Shown: positions 15,611-27,298 of the stretch, in pieces
Layout of the letters: the number at the start of each line of letters is the position of its first letter
Numbering within the stretch: the stretch's first letter is position 1
Assembly (NCBI GenBank): GCA_023374025.1
Contig: SIJG01000013.1
Coordinates: 2,165,198-2,229,197, forward strand
Length of the DNA: 64,000 bases
Source: Heterodera schachtii
Lineage: Eukaryota; Nematoda; Chromadorea; Rhabditida; Heteroderidae
Reading direction: 5' to 3'
Translations under genes and position numbers: made by a program
Notes under the pieces: model-generated
The model's input: only the letters and a program-made list of their open reading frames with translations
What the model was told of the DNA's origin: nothing
Database searches by the model: none

Positions 15611-15915
15611 ATTCATCATTAAATATTTAAAAAACAAAATAAAATTTAGGCCAAAAAGAAGTGAAAATTTTTTTCAAAAGTCCATTCTTTTTAACTAGCG
15701 CCCATGATTCTTACTTTGGGGGGGGGGGGGGGCGAAATGCAACAAATGAATAAAAAGTAATATAAATTTTAATTGTTTTAATAATATTATTATATGGAGA
15801 AATCTTTGCAAATGTTTAAGAAATGCATTTTTTAGAAATAAAATACTAATTTTATATGCAATTTGAAAATTAGCCAATCATTCAAATCTTTTCAAATTCA
15901 GATGAATAAAATGAA
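15611..15915 (+). repeat. relic upstream region of a lost HTH-gene copy
   Basis: Together with 10556-10645 this stretch matches 20862-21130, the upstream region of the secreted HTH gene. Shared landmarks are GCATTTTGTACAATGTTAAC, a run of 15 G, GAAATGCAACAAAT, and CAATTTGAAAATT ending in AAATTCAGATG. In this copy the sequence after the ATG diverges and soon stops, so only the former promoter and 5' UTR remain. Confidence 0.7.
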
Positions 15916-16145
15916 ATGTATATGAAAATCAAAATTCTTGTTTCAACTTTGCGCCGAATGCCTATAAAAGCTCTATTAACTTCCCCACTTGGACTCGAGA
16001 AATGAATGACTCTCGAAAACTCGATGACTCATTGTTTTGGGATGGAATCATGGCTATACCACTCCCCTTTTAACTTTTTTAGTTATACAAAAAATTTACA
16101 GACTTCATAAGTAAGAAAAAGGTTGGGCCTCAAAACTGGGGAGGC

Positions 16146-17850
16146 TTATTGATTGGACACATAAACTATGTGCTGATTGATTGGTTCTTTATTTGAGTAA
16201 ATTTGGAAAAATGAAATGAGATCAAATAAATAATCGATTGGGTGCAAAAATGAATAAATGTCTCTTGTATTCCGCGTCTTCTCTCTTTGCAACGCACCAT
16301 CGTTGTTGGGCCGATCAATGCGCGCGCCTTTGTCACACAAATATTGAGCAATTTCGAAATTTCGCTTGTTCAATGCCAAAATCAACGCAGTGTTCCCATC
16401 AGAATTGGCGACTTCGATGTTCGCGTTGCCCTCCTCAACGAGCAATTTGACTGAAAAAATAGAAATGAATTGTCATTGATTAAGGGGCGATTTTGGGTTA
16501 AATTTTGAAAATTTTAAAAAGATGAGTTTCCGCTAACTGACCAATTTGCAAGTGGCCTTGCACATGCAATAAGCAGATGCGTGATCTGAGCAGCACCACT
16601 TTTCTTCTGGTTGATCTTCTGCTTGACGTTGGCACCGTTGCCGACCAAAAATTTGCACAATGCAAAATCGCCTTTTTTGACAAAGAGATGCAGCGGCGAA
16701 ATGCCTGAAAGCACCGGTAAATTTTAAAATTTTGGATTCTCGCATGTCAATTGTATTTATTTATTTATTTTTTCTTACCATTTTTGTCTGTCTGATAAAT
16801 AATGGCCAACGTACAATTTGTTTCGCATCAAAGCATAAGCCAACGCCGTGTCCCCATCAGAATCAGTGCTTTCGATGTCCGCCCCGGCTCTCTCCAAGAA
16901 GAATTTGACTAAAAAATACAAAATCAATATTCAAAATATTAAATTGCAAATGTCATTCTTTAATTGGTATTAATTAAAAGCTGCTCGTCCCGTTTCGCAT
17001 AATTTTCAATGAAAATGTTTTAAAAAACCGAATTTTTTATCGTAAATTTCCTAAAGCTCTTAAAATTTTTTAAATCCGAATTCTTCAAACACTGACCAAC
17101 TGGCAAATGGCCATTTCCACACGCAATATGCAAAGGCATAATTGAAAAAAAAAGCAAAAATTTAAGGTTTTTTCTAAATTTTCGGAGGGGGGGGGGGGAA
17201 CGTAGTGCACTCACTGACTATGTTTGCTTCTTTCCGTTTCCATCACGAACAAAAGTGCCGTATTCATTTGGATTCTGTCCATTTTCCAACTGAAAGGCAG
17301 GAATTACAGCGATTTAATAACTAATTGACAATTAGTAATTGTTGTGCCTTATTATGCGTGTCGAGTTGAATTGTAACGGAATCGGTGCCATCGATCGGTT
17401 GGACGAATTGCGCCTTTTTCCAACTAAAAAGTGCAAAAAAACAAACATAGAAAATCAATGAAGCGAACAGCAATTTGAGCTGGAAAACGAAAATTAAAAG
17501 CCACCCCATTCACTCACAAAAAAAAAGGAAAAGGGGGAGGGAGTGAAAGGAATTGGCAATTTATGACAGGAAAACGACCAATTTTAATCTCTTCGTTCTG
17601 AGTGCTGGTCGCGGGCGGCACTGGCGGAGGGTTGGCGATGGGCCCAGCAGCGGACGGAGAGCGCACAGTGCCGACAACGGCGGAATTCTGTCGTCCTCCT
17701 TGACCATCAAAGATGTTGCGGCTTTCGCTGTTGTCGGCCATGTCGTTTTTGGGCCCATCAGAAGCGGAATTCGTAAATATGGAGAAAATGACAATGTACC
17801 GACTGAACACGAAGAGAAAGAAGACGAATGGGTCGACAAGAAGCAATATT
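16146..17850 (-). pseudogene. decayed secreted ankyrin-repeat gene (copy A)
   Basis: Minus-strand pieces match the copy at 27299-29107 exon by exon. The hydrophobic N-terminus lies near 17750-17850, then come a Ser/Pro/Ala linker, ankyrin fragments such as GHLPVG and GDFALCKFLV, and a last exon (upper boundary 16450) with EGNANIEVANSDGNTALI. Compared with the other copy it has an ATA where the ATG should be and lacks the first ankyrin exon. It also has a 4-bp insertion, an in-frame stop near 17210, only half of one repeat, and a 2-bp deletion near 16560. It does retain a 3' exon that the other copy lacks. The usual role of ankyrin repeats is protein binding. As it stands this is most likely a pseudogene. 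Confidence 0.7.
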
Positions 17851-18180
17851 TTAAGCTAAACGATTTTGTGAAATTAAAAAATCCGCCGCTCTAGCTTTCC
17901 CCGGCGGCGCAAAAGTCTTTGGAAAAAGCGCGCCGCAAAAAATGTTTTGAAAAGCAAAAACTGATCAAAATCGATCTCACTGATCATGAAAATGATTTTA
18001 ATGATAATTAAAACTAAATTGTTTTTTGAATTTTTTGCTTGATAAATTTTTTTTAATATGGAAAATTGAAAAATCCCGACCCCGAACTTCGTGGAGAAAA
18101 GGTAAAAATGAATTTTTTTTAACCATCCTGAAAAATTTTTATAAAGAAAAGTAAATTTGCTTTTTTGGTGCTGTTAGTTT
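17851..18180. other. non-coding, no feature seen
   Basis: AT-rich sequence upstream of the decayed ankyrin copy. No homology to the upstream region of copy B beyond the immediate start was noticed. Confidence 0.4.
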
Positions 18181-18690
18181 TCGACAGTGGTGATCTCGAC
18201 AGTGTTGGTTTCGACAGTGATTGATTTCGACAGTAAAGCTTATTTTTTAAAAACTTGTTCTATATGGCATAAGTCTCGTTAACTTTTGACAATTAAAATG
18301 ATAAGAACATGGCTCTTACACATTGCAAAAGGGTTCGAGATTTTCGAATTCTTGCTTGAGAGCCTGTAGATTTGAATTTTGGCACGCAAACCCGGCATTA
18401 GTTAGCAGATTTTCCCACACGATTCGAGAATCTTATTAAAGAATTTGTTGTATTTTTGACTACATTCCAGCAGTAGATATTTGTAGAGAAAAAGTGAAAG
18501 CGATAAATTTTTGCAAAAAAATCATTCAAGTCTTATTTTTATTACTTACTTCAATTAACAATTTTGTATATGCAAATTGTATATTCATATAAATTCATGT
18601 GTACAATAAATCATGTAGAAAATTAATTAAAAAGTACTGTCGAAATCAACTACTGTCGAAACCAATCACTGTCGAAATCAATCACTTTAT
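18181..18690. mobile_element. foldback element with tandem TCGACAGT ends
   Basis: The left end has four copies of TCGACAGT at 18181, 18196, 18211 and 18227. The right end has three inverted copies (ACTGTCGA at 18636, 18652, 18668) plus a degenerate one. Spacing is a regular 15-16 bp. The interior is 400 bp of AT-rich sequence without a frame. This architecture, an array of short motifs at each end in opposite orientation, resembles the element at 7480-8300 and foldback transposons in general. Confidence 0.75.
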
Positions 18691-20861
18691 TGTTTTCTGA
18701 TTAATTGGATTTTAAACAAAAACACTCAGGAAAATAGACCATTCTTAACATATTTTATTAACAAATTGAACTCAAATTTTCAAAAATTTCGGTGTCCCGA
18801 TAGGCGCCAATGAAAAATTTCGTTTAAATTAAAAGTTCAAAACGGGTGAGAAGAAAGAATGAGGGAGGAGTAAAGAGCCAAGGTCTGACAGGTGATTATT
18901 ATGCACTAAGTTATTCCTTTGGCGACATGAAGTTTGGGCACCAGAGTGAGGGATTTCAAAATATAAAACAAAATAAATATATAAAATGTTACACAAATCA
19001 TTAAAATTTAGTAAATTTTAACAACCCTTGTGCTCAAAAATTTCTATGTTCTTGAAAATTAAAAAATTTATGTAGTGAAACCTGGCAATCTTATTATTTA
19101 CTCAATTCTTACAGCTCTTTAACGTAGGGTTAGACGTATATTAGTTTCTGTTTGGACTTAGACCTGAATACCGGCTTAGTTGGGCCCGAAATAACAAGAG
19201 ACCCATTTAATTCTATTTAAATTTAAACTCATAAAATTTTAAGTCTTGAACAGACCGAGCTTTGTAATGTTATATCTAAGTTATAAATAATACATATGTA
19301 TGGCATTGATATAAAATGAATGGTAATGAGTTCAGCAAAATAAGCATGCTTAATCAAGTGAATTTTCGTTAAAAAAACTTTCTATTCCTAATTTTATTAA
19401 ATTTACAATGCTTTTAAATTAGATGGTTGCAATTTATAGACAAATAAAAATATTTTTATTTTTTAAATCCTTAATTTGGTGAAAAACTTCCCAGTGCCCA
19501 AATTTCTGGTGCCCAAACTTCCTGGTGCCCAAATTTGGGGATGAATTTTTGAGAACATTTTCCATTTCTTACAAATTAGGGATGTGTTTTTGAAATTCTT
19601 CAGGTCGATTCTTAGGGGTGTATTTTTCGTTTTTATTGCTGGGAGACGGTTTTTTGTCAAAATTTTACAAAAATGCCAATTAAGCACAAAAAATAAGCAT
19701 GAAAATGCTAAATTAAGCATAAAAATTACATGCTCAGCATTAAGCACGAAAATACCTTTTGACTAGAGCTGATCGGGACCGGGAATTTTGACAAAAACCG
19801 GGACCGGGAATTTTCGGGTTGAAAAACCGGGAATTTTTGGCTGGGAAAACCGGGAAAAATCGGGACTAGTCCCGGTCCCGGTCAAAACCGGGACTTCGGT
19901 ACTCATTTGTAAGATTACCTATTTGCCTTTTTTGACGTTGGAAAAGGGAAACCCAAACGGAAAACTTTTATTGGTCAATTAATTCATGAAGATAAAGATT
20001 GTTTTAAAAACATATCTTCGAGCCGCGGTTAATAGGGCTGGGAATTATTTATTTCAATATTTTGGAGGTTTTTGTTTTTTGAAATATTTTGGCATTTTTT
20101 GAATTTTTCATGTAAAATTGAGAAATATTTTAACAAAATGCAATAAAAATGACTTTTTTGAAGCGATCACATTTTTTGGCGACTTGTCCAAAAGAAGTTC
20201 AAAAATTTTTCCATTAAATTTGTTTTTTTTTTCTTATCCAGAATTTTTGATTTTATAATCTTACTTCTTTTGGAAAAATGCATTCAAAAACATAGAAAAA
20301 TGAAATGAATAAATTTTTTGGTAGTATTATAAGCCGTTTATTATTTTCAAGAAAAATGCAATGAATAAATTTTTTGCTAGTATTATAAGCCGTTTATTAT
20401 TTTCACACCACAAATTTTTTCATTTTTTTCATTAATATGTATTTCCTTAATATTTCGGACTTTTTTCACTATTTTGATTAATGTTTCGGCATTTTTCGTT
20501 CAATTTGCAAATGACATCACTGACATTATTCGCACGTACAAATTTTGTTTTTATATTGGTTAATAATTAAGGACAAAAGGAAAACATTATTGGATTTAAT
20601 GAAAAAAAAATCTTTAATGGATAGAGCTGAACCGACTTCTAATTTGAATTTTTAATGTTAACGATGTGTGAAGAAAAATAAAAAACTTATGGGGCCTCAA
20701 AAACCGAAATTTTAATGCCTGAGGTCATATTTCCAACTCTGTTCACTTTCTATTAATTTCCCGACATATGAAGTTGACGAATTTTGGTTTATTTTCACAA
20801 AAGAAAAATCTCATATATTTTTTAAATAAAAAAGGGTTTTTCAAATTGTTTAAGTCGCTAA
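18691..20861. other. repeat-derived non-coding stretch
   Basis: No gene was found. It contains one copy of a dispersed repeat with ATTCTTAGGGGTGTATTTTT (about 19606-19640), also seen near 23029 and in reverse near 26440, 44630 and 60630. A segment rich in ACCGGGA (19768-19895) follows. A sequence beginning TAGGGCTGGGAATTA at 20033 has the terminus of the hAT-like element at 45194. A 61-bp tandem duplication containing GTATTATAAGCCGTTTATTA lies at about 20295-20405. Confidence 0.6.
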
Positions 20862-21126
20862 AACGCATTTTGTACAATGTTAACAATGAGAGCAAGTCTT
20901 TTCGACAGAGAAGGCCTTTTGCATAAATCTGTCACATATTGCCACGATTTTACTTTTTTTGGGGGGGGGGGGGGGTGGGGTGAGGGAGGGGAAATGCAAC
21001 AAATTGATGAAAAGCATCAGTAATAACAATTTGTAATTATTTTTATTTTTTTTAGTCTTTGCAATATTTTTAATAAATTTTATAGCAATTTGAAAATTGG
21101 AATATAAGCCAATCTTTTAAATTCAG
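20862..21126 (+). promoter_or_regulatory. upstream region of secreted HTH gene, duplicated at 10556/15611
   Basis: This block is conserved with the relic copy split between 10556-10645 and 15611-15915. It includes a 15-G run (20961-20975) preceded by a T run, and ends in TTTTAAATTCAG directly before the ATG at 21127. That is a good trans-splice acceptor position. Promoter function is inferred from position and conservation between copies. Confidence 0.5.
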
Positions 21127-23838
21127 ATGTTTGTGCTTGCAATAGTAATGCTTTTAAGTATTATTTGCTCAAATGGAATTTACGGAGTTGGACTGAATGA
21201 AGGCAATGATTTATTTGATGAATTGTGGCAAAATGCTTTATCATCGGCGGAATTGAACAATTTGGAAACAAATAATGAAAAAGCCAAGAAAATAAAAATT
21301 GAAAGAAATGACGAATTTATTAATGAGGAAATAAAAAGAGAACCAATTTCTGAGCAATTTGTTAATGAAGAGCAAAGAATAAAAACAGAAACGCAAATTA
21401 AGGAAGAAGCAGCGGAAGAGGAGGAAAAGCCGACGGACGGAAAAATTCAAAAGGGACAAAAAGCAAATGGGACACAAAAGGCACAATTTGAAGTTAAAAG
21501 GGAAGGACCAAAAAATGGAATCGGCGACAATTTTATGCCAAAAGAAAGTGACAAGGGAACATTTGGAACTGTAAGTGCCCAAATCACTTTAAATTCACTT
21601 ATAATACATATAAGTAGGGCAGCAAATTATATGGAAATCCTTATTTTTTTCCTGGACTATGGGAGGCCTGAAACGCACGAAAAACATGTTTTTAGCTTGG
21701 TTTGAAGCTTCTAGGATGGATTTCTATATCCATATTTTCCAGATGTCGCGATTTATGTCCACATTTCCATATTTGTCCATATTTTGGCATTAACTCCATA
21801 TTTTATGTCCATATTTTGGCATTTTTCCAAAAAACCTCTATTAGAACGGCTACCATCAGCTAAATGGGCCTTTTTGACCCCCTAAAGACCAGAATTCCAA
21901 AAAATAATTTTTTAGAAAATTTTCTCGAAAATATTGAATAAATTTAAATTTTCTCAAAAAAAGTTTAATTTATGTCAAAAATAAGCAAAAAAGCGAAAAA
22001 TTCGCTATTCGGGTTGATTTTTCGTAAAAATGAGTAAATTTTAGCTTTATCGTGTGTTTTTTCTTCTAAAATTATATTTAATGCCATATTTAAACACTTA
22101 TGAAAGTTTTACTTTAAATTTAGTGAATTTGAAGAAATTTTGAGAAATTATACCCTCAATTTGGAAAAATTTATGTCCATGTTTTGCAATTTTATGTCCA
22201 TATTTTGCAATTTTATGTCCATATTTTGCGATTTTTGGTCCATATTTTATGGCCATATTTCGAAAAGCCTATCAAATTAAAATACCAGACAAAATAGTTA
22301 TGTAAATTTAAAGTACACATTTAAAGTTAAATTTTAAGAATTAGTTTTATTAGAAAAAAACATAAAATAAAATTAATATATTATTTTAAATTAAACTTAT
22401 GCAGGAAACAATAGAAAAGGTGCGAATTGTTAATGAATTCCTGGAAAGGAGAAAAGAGAGCAAAAACAAAAATGAAAATAAAAAGGGAAATTACAATAAA
22501 AATGAATTAAAAATTGCTAAAGAATTGGGCGAATCTCTCAAAAACATTTATAAATGGAAAAAGGAATTTAATATTAAAGCAAATAACAAAAATGATGATA
22601 CAAAACTGAGAATTGTTAATGAATTTGATAACATAAAGAACAGCTACAAAGTTAGAAATGCTTTCAAAAAAGAAAATCGCGTCCAAATTGAGAAAGAAAT
22701 TACCAAGGAATTGGGCACTTACCGCGACAAAATTTACGAATGGAAAAGGCAATTGGCACTTTCGCATAAGTGGCAGAAAACGGTACTGAGTCATTCAAAC
22801 CCCAAAAATAGGCACTAACAATGGAAAATAGGCATTAAAAACCTCAAATTTAGGGGGGTGTAAAATAACAAAATTCATTCAAAAAGGTAAAAAAAAAAAT
22901 AAGTCAAATCAGTATTGAGTTAGATTTTTTTAAATTCAAAAATGGGTCCAAAAAAAAAAATTTTAAAGACGATTTTTGAGAAAATTTTTCATTTCTTAGG
23001 GGGGTATTTTCAGAAATTTTTGGCTCGATTCTTAGGGGTGTATTTTTCGTTTTTATTGCATTTTTGTTAACAACTTTTGGACAAAACGCCAAATAGGCAA
23101 AAATTGGTTTCTTTCAAATTTTTTAGGCTTTTTAAGCTCTAAAAATAAAAGCCTAGAAAATAGGCACTAATAACTCGAAAAGTAGCTTAACAACAGCCCA
23201 AAAAAAAACATGTTTTTCGTGCGTTTCAGGCCACGGGGAGTAGAAAACCTTAGTGCTATCTAAGAAAGTAAGATTTAAAACTTTGGTTGATTTTGAACAA
23301 AACTATAGGCAAAATTTTTTATTTTGATGGATTTTTGAGTAAAGTCATACAAAACACCCAGAAAACAGCGGAAAAAAGACAAAAGCCAAAGCAATGCAAA
23401 GAGTGGGAGGAGGGAGAGAAAATGGAAATAATTGAAAAGTATGACGAAATGATTCAAGAGTATAAAGACAAAAAAGGATTTGGTGGAGAAAGTAAAACCA
23501 AAATCGAATGTGCCATTGCCAAACAATTGGGCACATCGCGTGCCATGGTTTATGAATGGAAGAGGGAATTCTGTAAGTGAAATAAACGTTTTATGGGGAG
23601 ACAAATTAAATTTCCCATTTTAGACACATAAATTTAAATTTTCCCATTTTTAGTTCCATCAAAAAAATTTTCTGATTTGGAAAAGGCGAAAATAATTGAG
23701 CATTTTCACAAAGTGAAAGAGCAATTTTCCGAAAAATTCAAAATGAAAGTGAAAAGAGAAATTGAAGAAAAAATTGCACGAAAATTTGGTTGTACCCTAA
23801 GAACAATTTATACGTGGAAAAAGAAATGCAAAATTTGA
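21127..23838 (+). CDS. predicted secreted protein with four tandem HTH-like modules
   Basis: Not a family I can name. Exons: 21127-21570, 22405-22782 (weakest 3' boundary, donor GTACTG), 23362-23572, 23654-23838; about 405 residues. Exon 1 encodes a hydrophobic signal-peptide-like start (MFVLAIVMLLSIICSNG) followed by a Lys/Glu-rich linker containing KKIKIER and similar basic patches. Exons 2-4 encode four modules of about 50-55 residues with a shared pattern: K..I(V/I)..F, a variable lysine-rich middle, then IAKxLG.....IYxWKxxF. The last part (for example IAKQLGTSRAMVYEWKREF) looks like the recognition helix region of transposase/Psq-type helix-turn-helix domains. Each downstream module is joined by a conserved splice position. 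Intron 1 contains a MITE and intron 2 a dispersed repeat. Export plus DNA-binding-like repeats suggests a parasitism protein, but this is inference. Confidence 0.7.
21617..22270. mobile_element. MITE copy in intron 1 of the HTH gene
   Basis: It shares long similarity with the element at 52899-53457: TATATGGAAATCC, CTGGACT, GAACGCACGAAAAACATG, and many TGTCCATATTTTGGCATTTT segments. It starts TAGGGC but the right terminal repeat is not preserved, so the copy is truncated or diverged. Confidence 0.65.
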
Positions 23839-24225
23839 TTATTTCTTTTTATATATGTAGTTGGAATTATTTCGGCAGAGTTAGCAGATGAAAATTTTCC
23901 AAAACAAAATTTGCTGCCAAAAAAGACTCATTTTTTAAAACTTTATTCCAAAGTAAAAATTTTTTTTAAAAGATCATTGTATTTTTCACCATAATTGATC
24001 GGTTTCAGTATTTTTTTTTTGTCAGAAACAATCATTTTCTTAAAATTCTGAGAAGGAGAAATGGTAGTTAACTTTGTCTGGGCCAACCAATACAGTTCCA
24101 GCATCATTTTTAACCAAATTTTGAAAATTAAACTGAATTTTGTATCAGATTTTCACAAAAAAACGCCTTTTTGAATTTTTAGCTTAATTTTTGAAAAAAA
24201 CTTGAGAATTTGATGTCCAGCGGAG
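23839..24225. other. short intergenic stretch
   Basis: AT-rich sequence between two converging genes (HTH gene +, F-box gene -). Nothing else was recognised. Confidence 0.5.
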
Positions 24226-24593
24226 TGATAAGCGCCGCGGGAAATTTTAGAATTTTTTATTAAAAAGATTTTGAGCAGAAATGAGAAAATGACAAATTTT
24301 GAGGATTTTCCAAAAAAAAAACTTAAAAAAACCACATAAACCAAAAACATTTTCAAAATGAAGCGTTAATTTGTTTCTCAAAAAATCATAAAATGAGGTC
24401 AAAGTCTTACATTTTAGCAAAGATTTTATTTTGTTTTTATCAAGCACCTAAAAATCCAACAAAAACCTAATTTTGAGGGAAACACACATTTAAATGGGTA
24501 ATTAATGATCAACAATCATTCGGTCCCGTTCTTTTCACTTCATTTTCACTTCTACAGCGGATGACAACTCGGAGCAGGAGAAGAGTCGAGAGG
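24226..24593. repeat. segmental duplication, copy 1 (F-box gene 3' end)
   Basis: It matches 26632-26840: GCCGCGGGAAATTTTAGAAT, AAAAAGATTTTGAGCAGAAATG, CACACATTTAAATGGG, CATTCGGTCCCGTTCTTTTC and GGAGCAGGAGAAGAGTCG. The second copy lacks about 125 internal bases. The end of this block is the last exon of the gene at 24552-26034, so the second copy is a relic of a duplicated gene end. Confidence 0.85.
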
Positions 24594-26034
24594 ACTAAAA
24601 TGGAAAATAAAACCGCAAAATTATAAATAATTTCACTTTCTCACCCATCATCGTAGTCATCCGCACCTTCAGAAACAACAATTGAGTGCCACATATCCAT
24701 TTCTTCAATTCGGGACTTAATTGCCTCCTTTTCCCACTTGGCCCATTTGTTTTCCGCTCGTGCAATTGGACAACGGACCAAATGGCATTTGCCATCTTTT
24801 TTAAATGTCAATCGTTCGCCCGTCAATTTGTTGGTCAGATCGAACGGCACAACGGCGGTGAATTGATCAATTGATGAAAGGCAAAAGCGAGGGACATAGA
24901 TGAAATTGGCAGGAGAACGAGCATTGACAAAGTCCTTAAATAGGAAAGTCACGGACGTTTAAATGTAAACATACAATATTTGATGATGTTAAAAACTCAA
25001 CTTTTTAATGAATTTTTCAAAGAAAAATAAATTTCCTCTCTCTTCCCCTCACTCTCCATTTTCCTCTCTCTATTTCTCTCCCTCCCCTCCCCGACCTTTA
25101 CAAAGTTCCTTCCCCTCCCTCTGCCGACCGCACACACGAACCAAGTCAGCAGATAAAGCTTAATGGATATAATTCAACCATCAATCACCTTCTTAAGCAA
25201 TTCTATTTTGGTGGACCAATCCCATTTGTCCAAGTCCAAGTCGCATTTGAGCACTTTTGGCACACCGTCCGGACGAGGCGACAAAAGCCATTTGGCCAAA
25301 GTCTGTCCATCCGACGAATTGGCGCTGTCGTCGGGCGGAAAGTCGGGGAAAACATCGCCGACGGAATAAATTTTGCGAAGCGACGGACAATCGGAGAGAA
25401 TTGTCGGGACGAATTCACGCAACTTGCGCAAGTCATCAGTTGGCAAAAACAGCAAACGAATGTTGTCTTTGAGCAGTGGCCAAATGTTGCGCAATACGAA
25501 TTCCAAATTGCGCTCATGGAGCGCTCCGATGAACAAATTCGTCCCACCGACCGCAAAAAGTGGACGGAAACTGCGGAGAAATTCCATGGCATTGTTATCC
25601 AAGTAACTGAAAATTGTTGTAAATGTTATCGCAAATCAATTTATCAGTTCAATTTACTTTATCAAAATGCGCTCGAATCCGACGACTTTCTTTGGCATTG
25701 GCTTTTGAGGGATTGGCAGTGATTTCGAGTGAAAATTGACAATTTCAGTTTCCTTTTTGCCATTCTCTCCGCTTTTGCTTCGAATTATGATAGAGCCCAA
25801 TGCCCATTTTCGAGTTTTGAAGTGTTCATCGACGAAATATTCAAATCTGTGGCTGATCAGTGCGATGCCAAGGCCAAGTTGAAAAGGCGTAAGTAAACCG
25901 AACACCGCCAGCCAACAGTCGCCGGAAATGAAGCTGAAAAACGGAAAACAAATGATCGATAATTAATGAAAGGTCATTTAAAATCACATTGCTTTTTCCA
26001 TCTTTTCCGCCGCTTCTTTTGGATCGTCTGACAT
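24552..26034 (-). CDS. cyst-nematode F-box-like family protein
   Basis: Five exons with consistent phases: 25988-26034, 25658-25933, 25189-25606, 24645-24934, 24552-24594; about 357 residues. Near residues 16-50 is an F-box-like segment (SGDCWLAVFGLLTPFQLGLG, then ALISHRFEYFVDEHF). The rest follows a pattern I recognise from a large Globodera/Heterodera family: RPLF..GGTN, LRNIWPL, a DCPSLRKI segment, FPPDDSANSS, LAKWLLSPRPDG, then LVRCPIAR and WAKWEKEAI near the C-terminus. F-box proteins usually recruit substrates to SCF ubiquitin ligases through Skp1. No signal peptide is visible. Some members of this family could act inside the nematode and others as effectors. The gene appears intact, unlike the copies at 48429-50072. 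Confidence 0.8.
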
Positions 26035-26631
26035 TTTAATTGGGACTTTTGAGAGTGAAATTAATGTAGCAAAACTGAAAAACCAAAAATATTTTCATAA
26101 AATATGTAAATAAATTAAAAAAGAATGAATTGAGAATGATTTAGGGCTCCCAATCAATAACCATACTCAAAAAAATTTTGGCTTTTGAAAAAGTTATTAA
26201 GAAAAATTTAAAAATTTAGACTTTTTCGCAATTTTCATGTTATGACTTTTTTGGTAATTATCTAATCGACAAGCAATACTTTAGAAAAAGCCTGTAAGCT
26301 GATAATTAGGGGCCCTCCAATTTTTAGGTTTTTACCTATTTTTTCCTGAGTTCCCAGTGAACTGAAAAGCACAAAAATTTTTTGAAAAACTTATTTTCAC
26401 CTATTCTGGCATTTTCCCAAAATTTGTTAACAAAAATCAATAAAAACGAAAAATACACACCTAAGAATCAATCCAAATTTTTTTTTCAAAAAATTACGAT
26501 TTTATATCCCTAAATTTGACATTTTTTTTTGCACATATTTTCCCATTTTAGCACCTATTTTGTGGTTTTTTAGAACCTAAAACCTAACTAATTTGGCAGT
26601 TTTTAGCACCTAAAATTGGAGCTCTACTGAT

Positions 26632-26840
26632 AAACGCCGCGAGGAAATTTTAGAATTATTTATTAAAAAGATTTTGAGCAGAAATGAGAAAATGACAAAT
26701 TTTGAGGAAAGACCTAATTATGAGGGAAACACACATTTAAATGGGTAATTAATGATCGATCAACAATCATTCGGTCCCGTTCTTTTCACTTCATTTTCAC
26801 TTCTACAGCGGATGACCACTCGGAGCAGGAGAAGAGTCGT
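26632..26840. repeat. segmental duplication, copy 2, with relic last exon
   Basis: Same orientation as 24226-24593 but with an internal deletion. It carries a recognisable copy of the terminal exon of the F-box gene (CTACAGCGGATGACCACTCG) immediately upstream of the intact gene's start. This indicates a former tandem duplication of that gene. Confidence 0.8.
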
Positions 26841-27298
26841 GCAAATCGAGGCTAAGCTTCAGGGGCGTAAGACCTGAACACGTGAAAATGACTATTTTTT
26901 AATTTTACGAAAAATAACATTTAAAAAATTTCATGGAAAAAATGATTAAAGTACAGCATTTTTCGGAGTGGAAAACTGTTTTTCTTCTATGACCCGAAAA
27001 TTTTTTTGGGAAATAAATGCACCTACACCGACCCTTCTAAGAGAAAAATTTTTCGAAAATTTTTTTTGGATAATTACTAAGATTTTCAAAAAATGGCTGA
27101 AAAATTTCAAATTTTTTTCTTACAATTAGAATCTTCTTATGAAAAACTTTCTAATGTGACAATTTTTGGCGCAAAACGGCTACAAATCCCTGTTTTTTGC
27201 TTCGGGCGCTGCAAATACCCCCCTCCCCCGAAATTTTTTTCTAATTTTGGGCTGTCCAACCCTTTTTCCCCTGACAAATGACTGTGCCGCTGACTGAC

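Larger units (their letters stand above)
10646..15702. mobile_element. terminal-inverted-repeat element split by an LTR retrotransposon
   Basis: The left end GGCGCTAGTTAAAAAG at 10646 is matched in reverse complement at 15687-15702. Similarity extends about 40 bp inward. The 8 bp outside the left end (CACGATTC, 10638-10645) nearly match the 8 bp outside the right end (CATGATTC, 15703-15710), as a target-site duplication with one change. The homologous unoccupied site at about 20945 reads CACGATTT. The element interior is mostly occupied by the later LTR insertion, and no transposase is visible. An 8-bp duplication suggests the hAT superfamily. Confidence 0.65.

Noticed and set aside
21571..21705. 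Read-through of the HTH gene exon 1 to a stop at 21705
   Set aside because: The frame passes a strong GTAAGT donor at 21571 and enters MITE sequence. The spliced model in phase with 22405 is better.
25163..25722. Several plus-strand open frames of 60-77 residues
   Set aside because: They are shadows of the minus-strand F-box exon 3, which has family motifs and matching splice sites.
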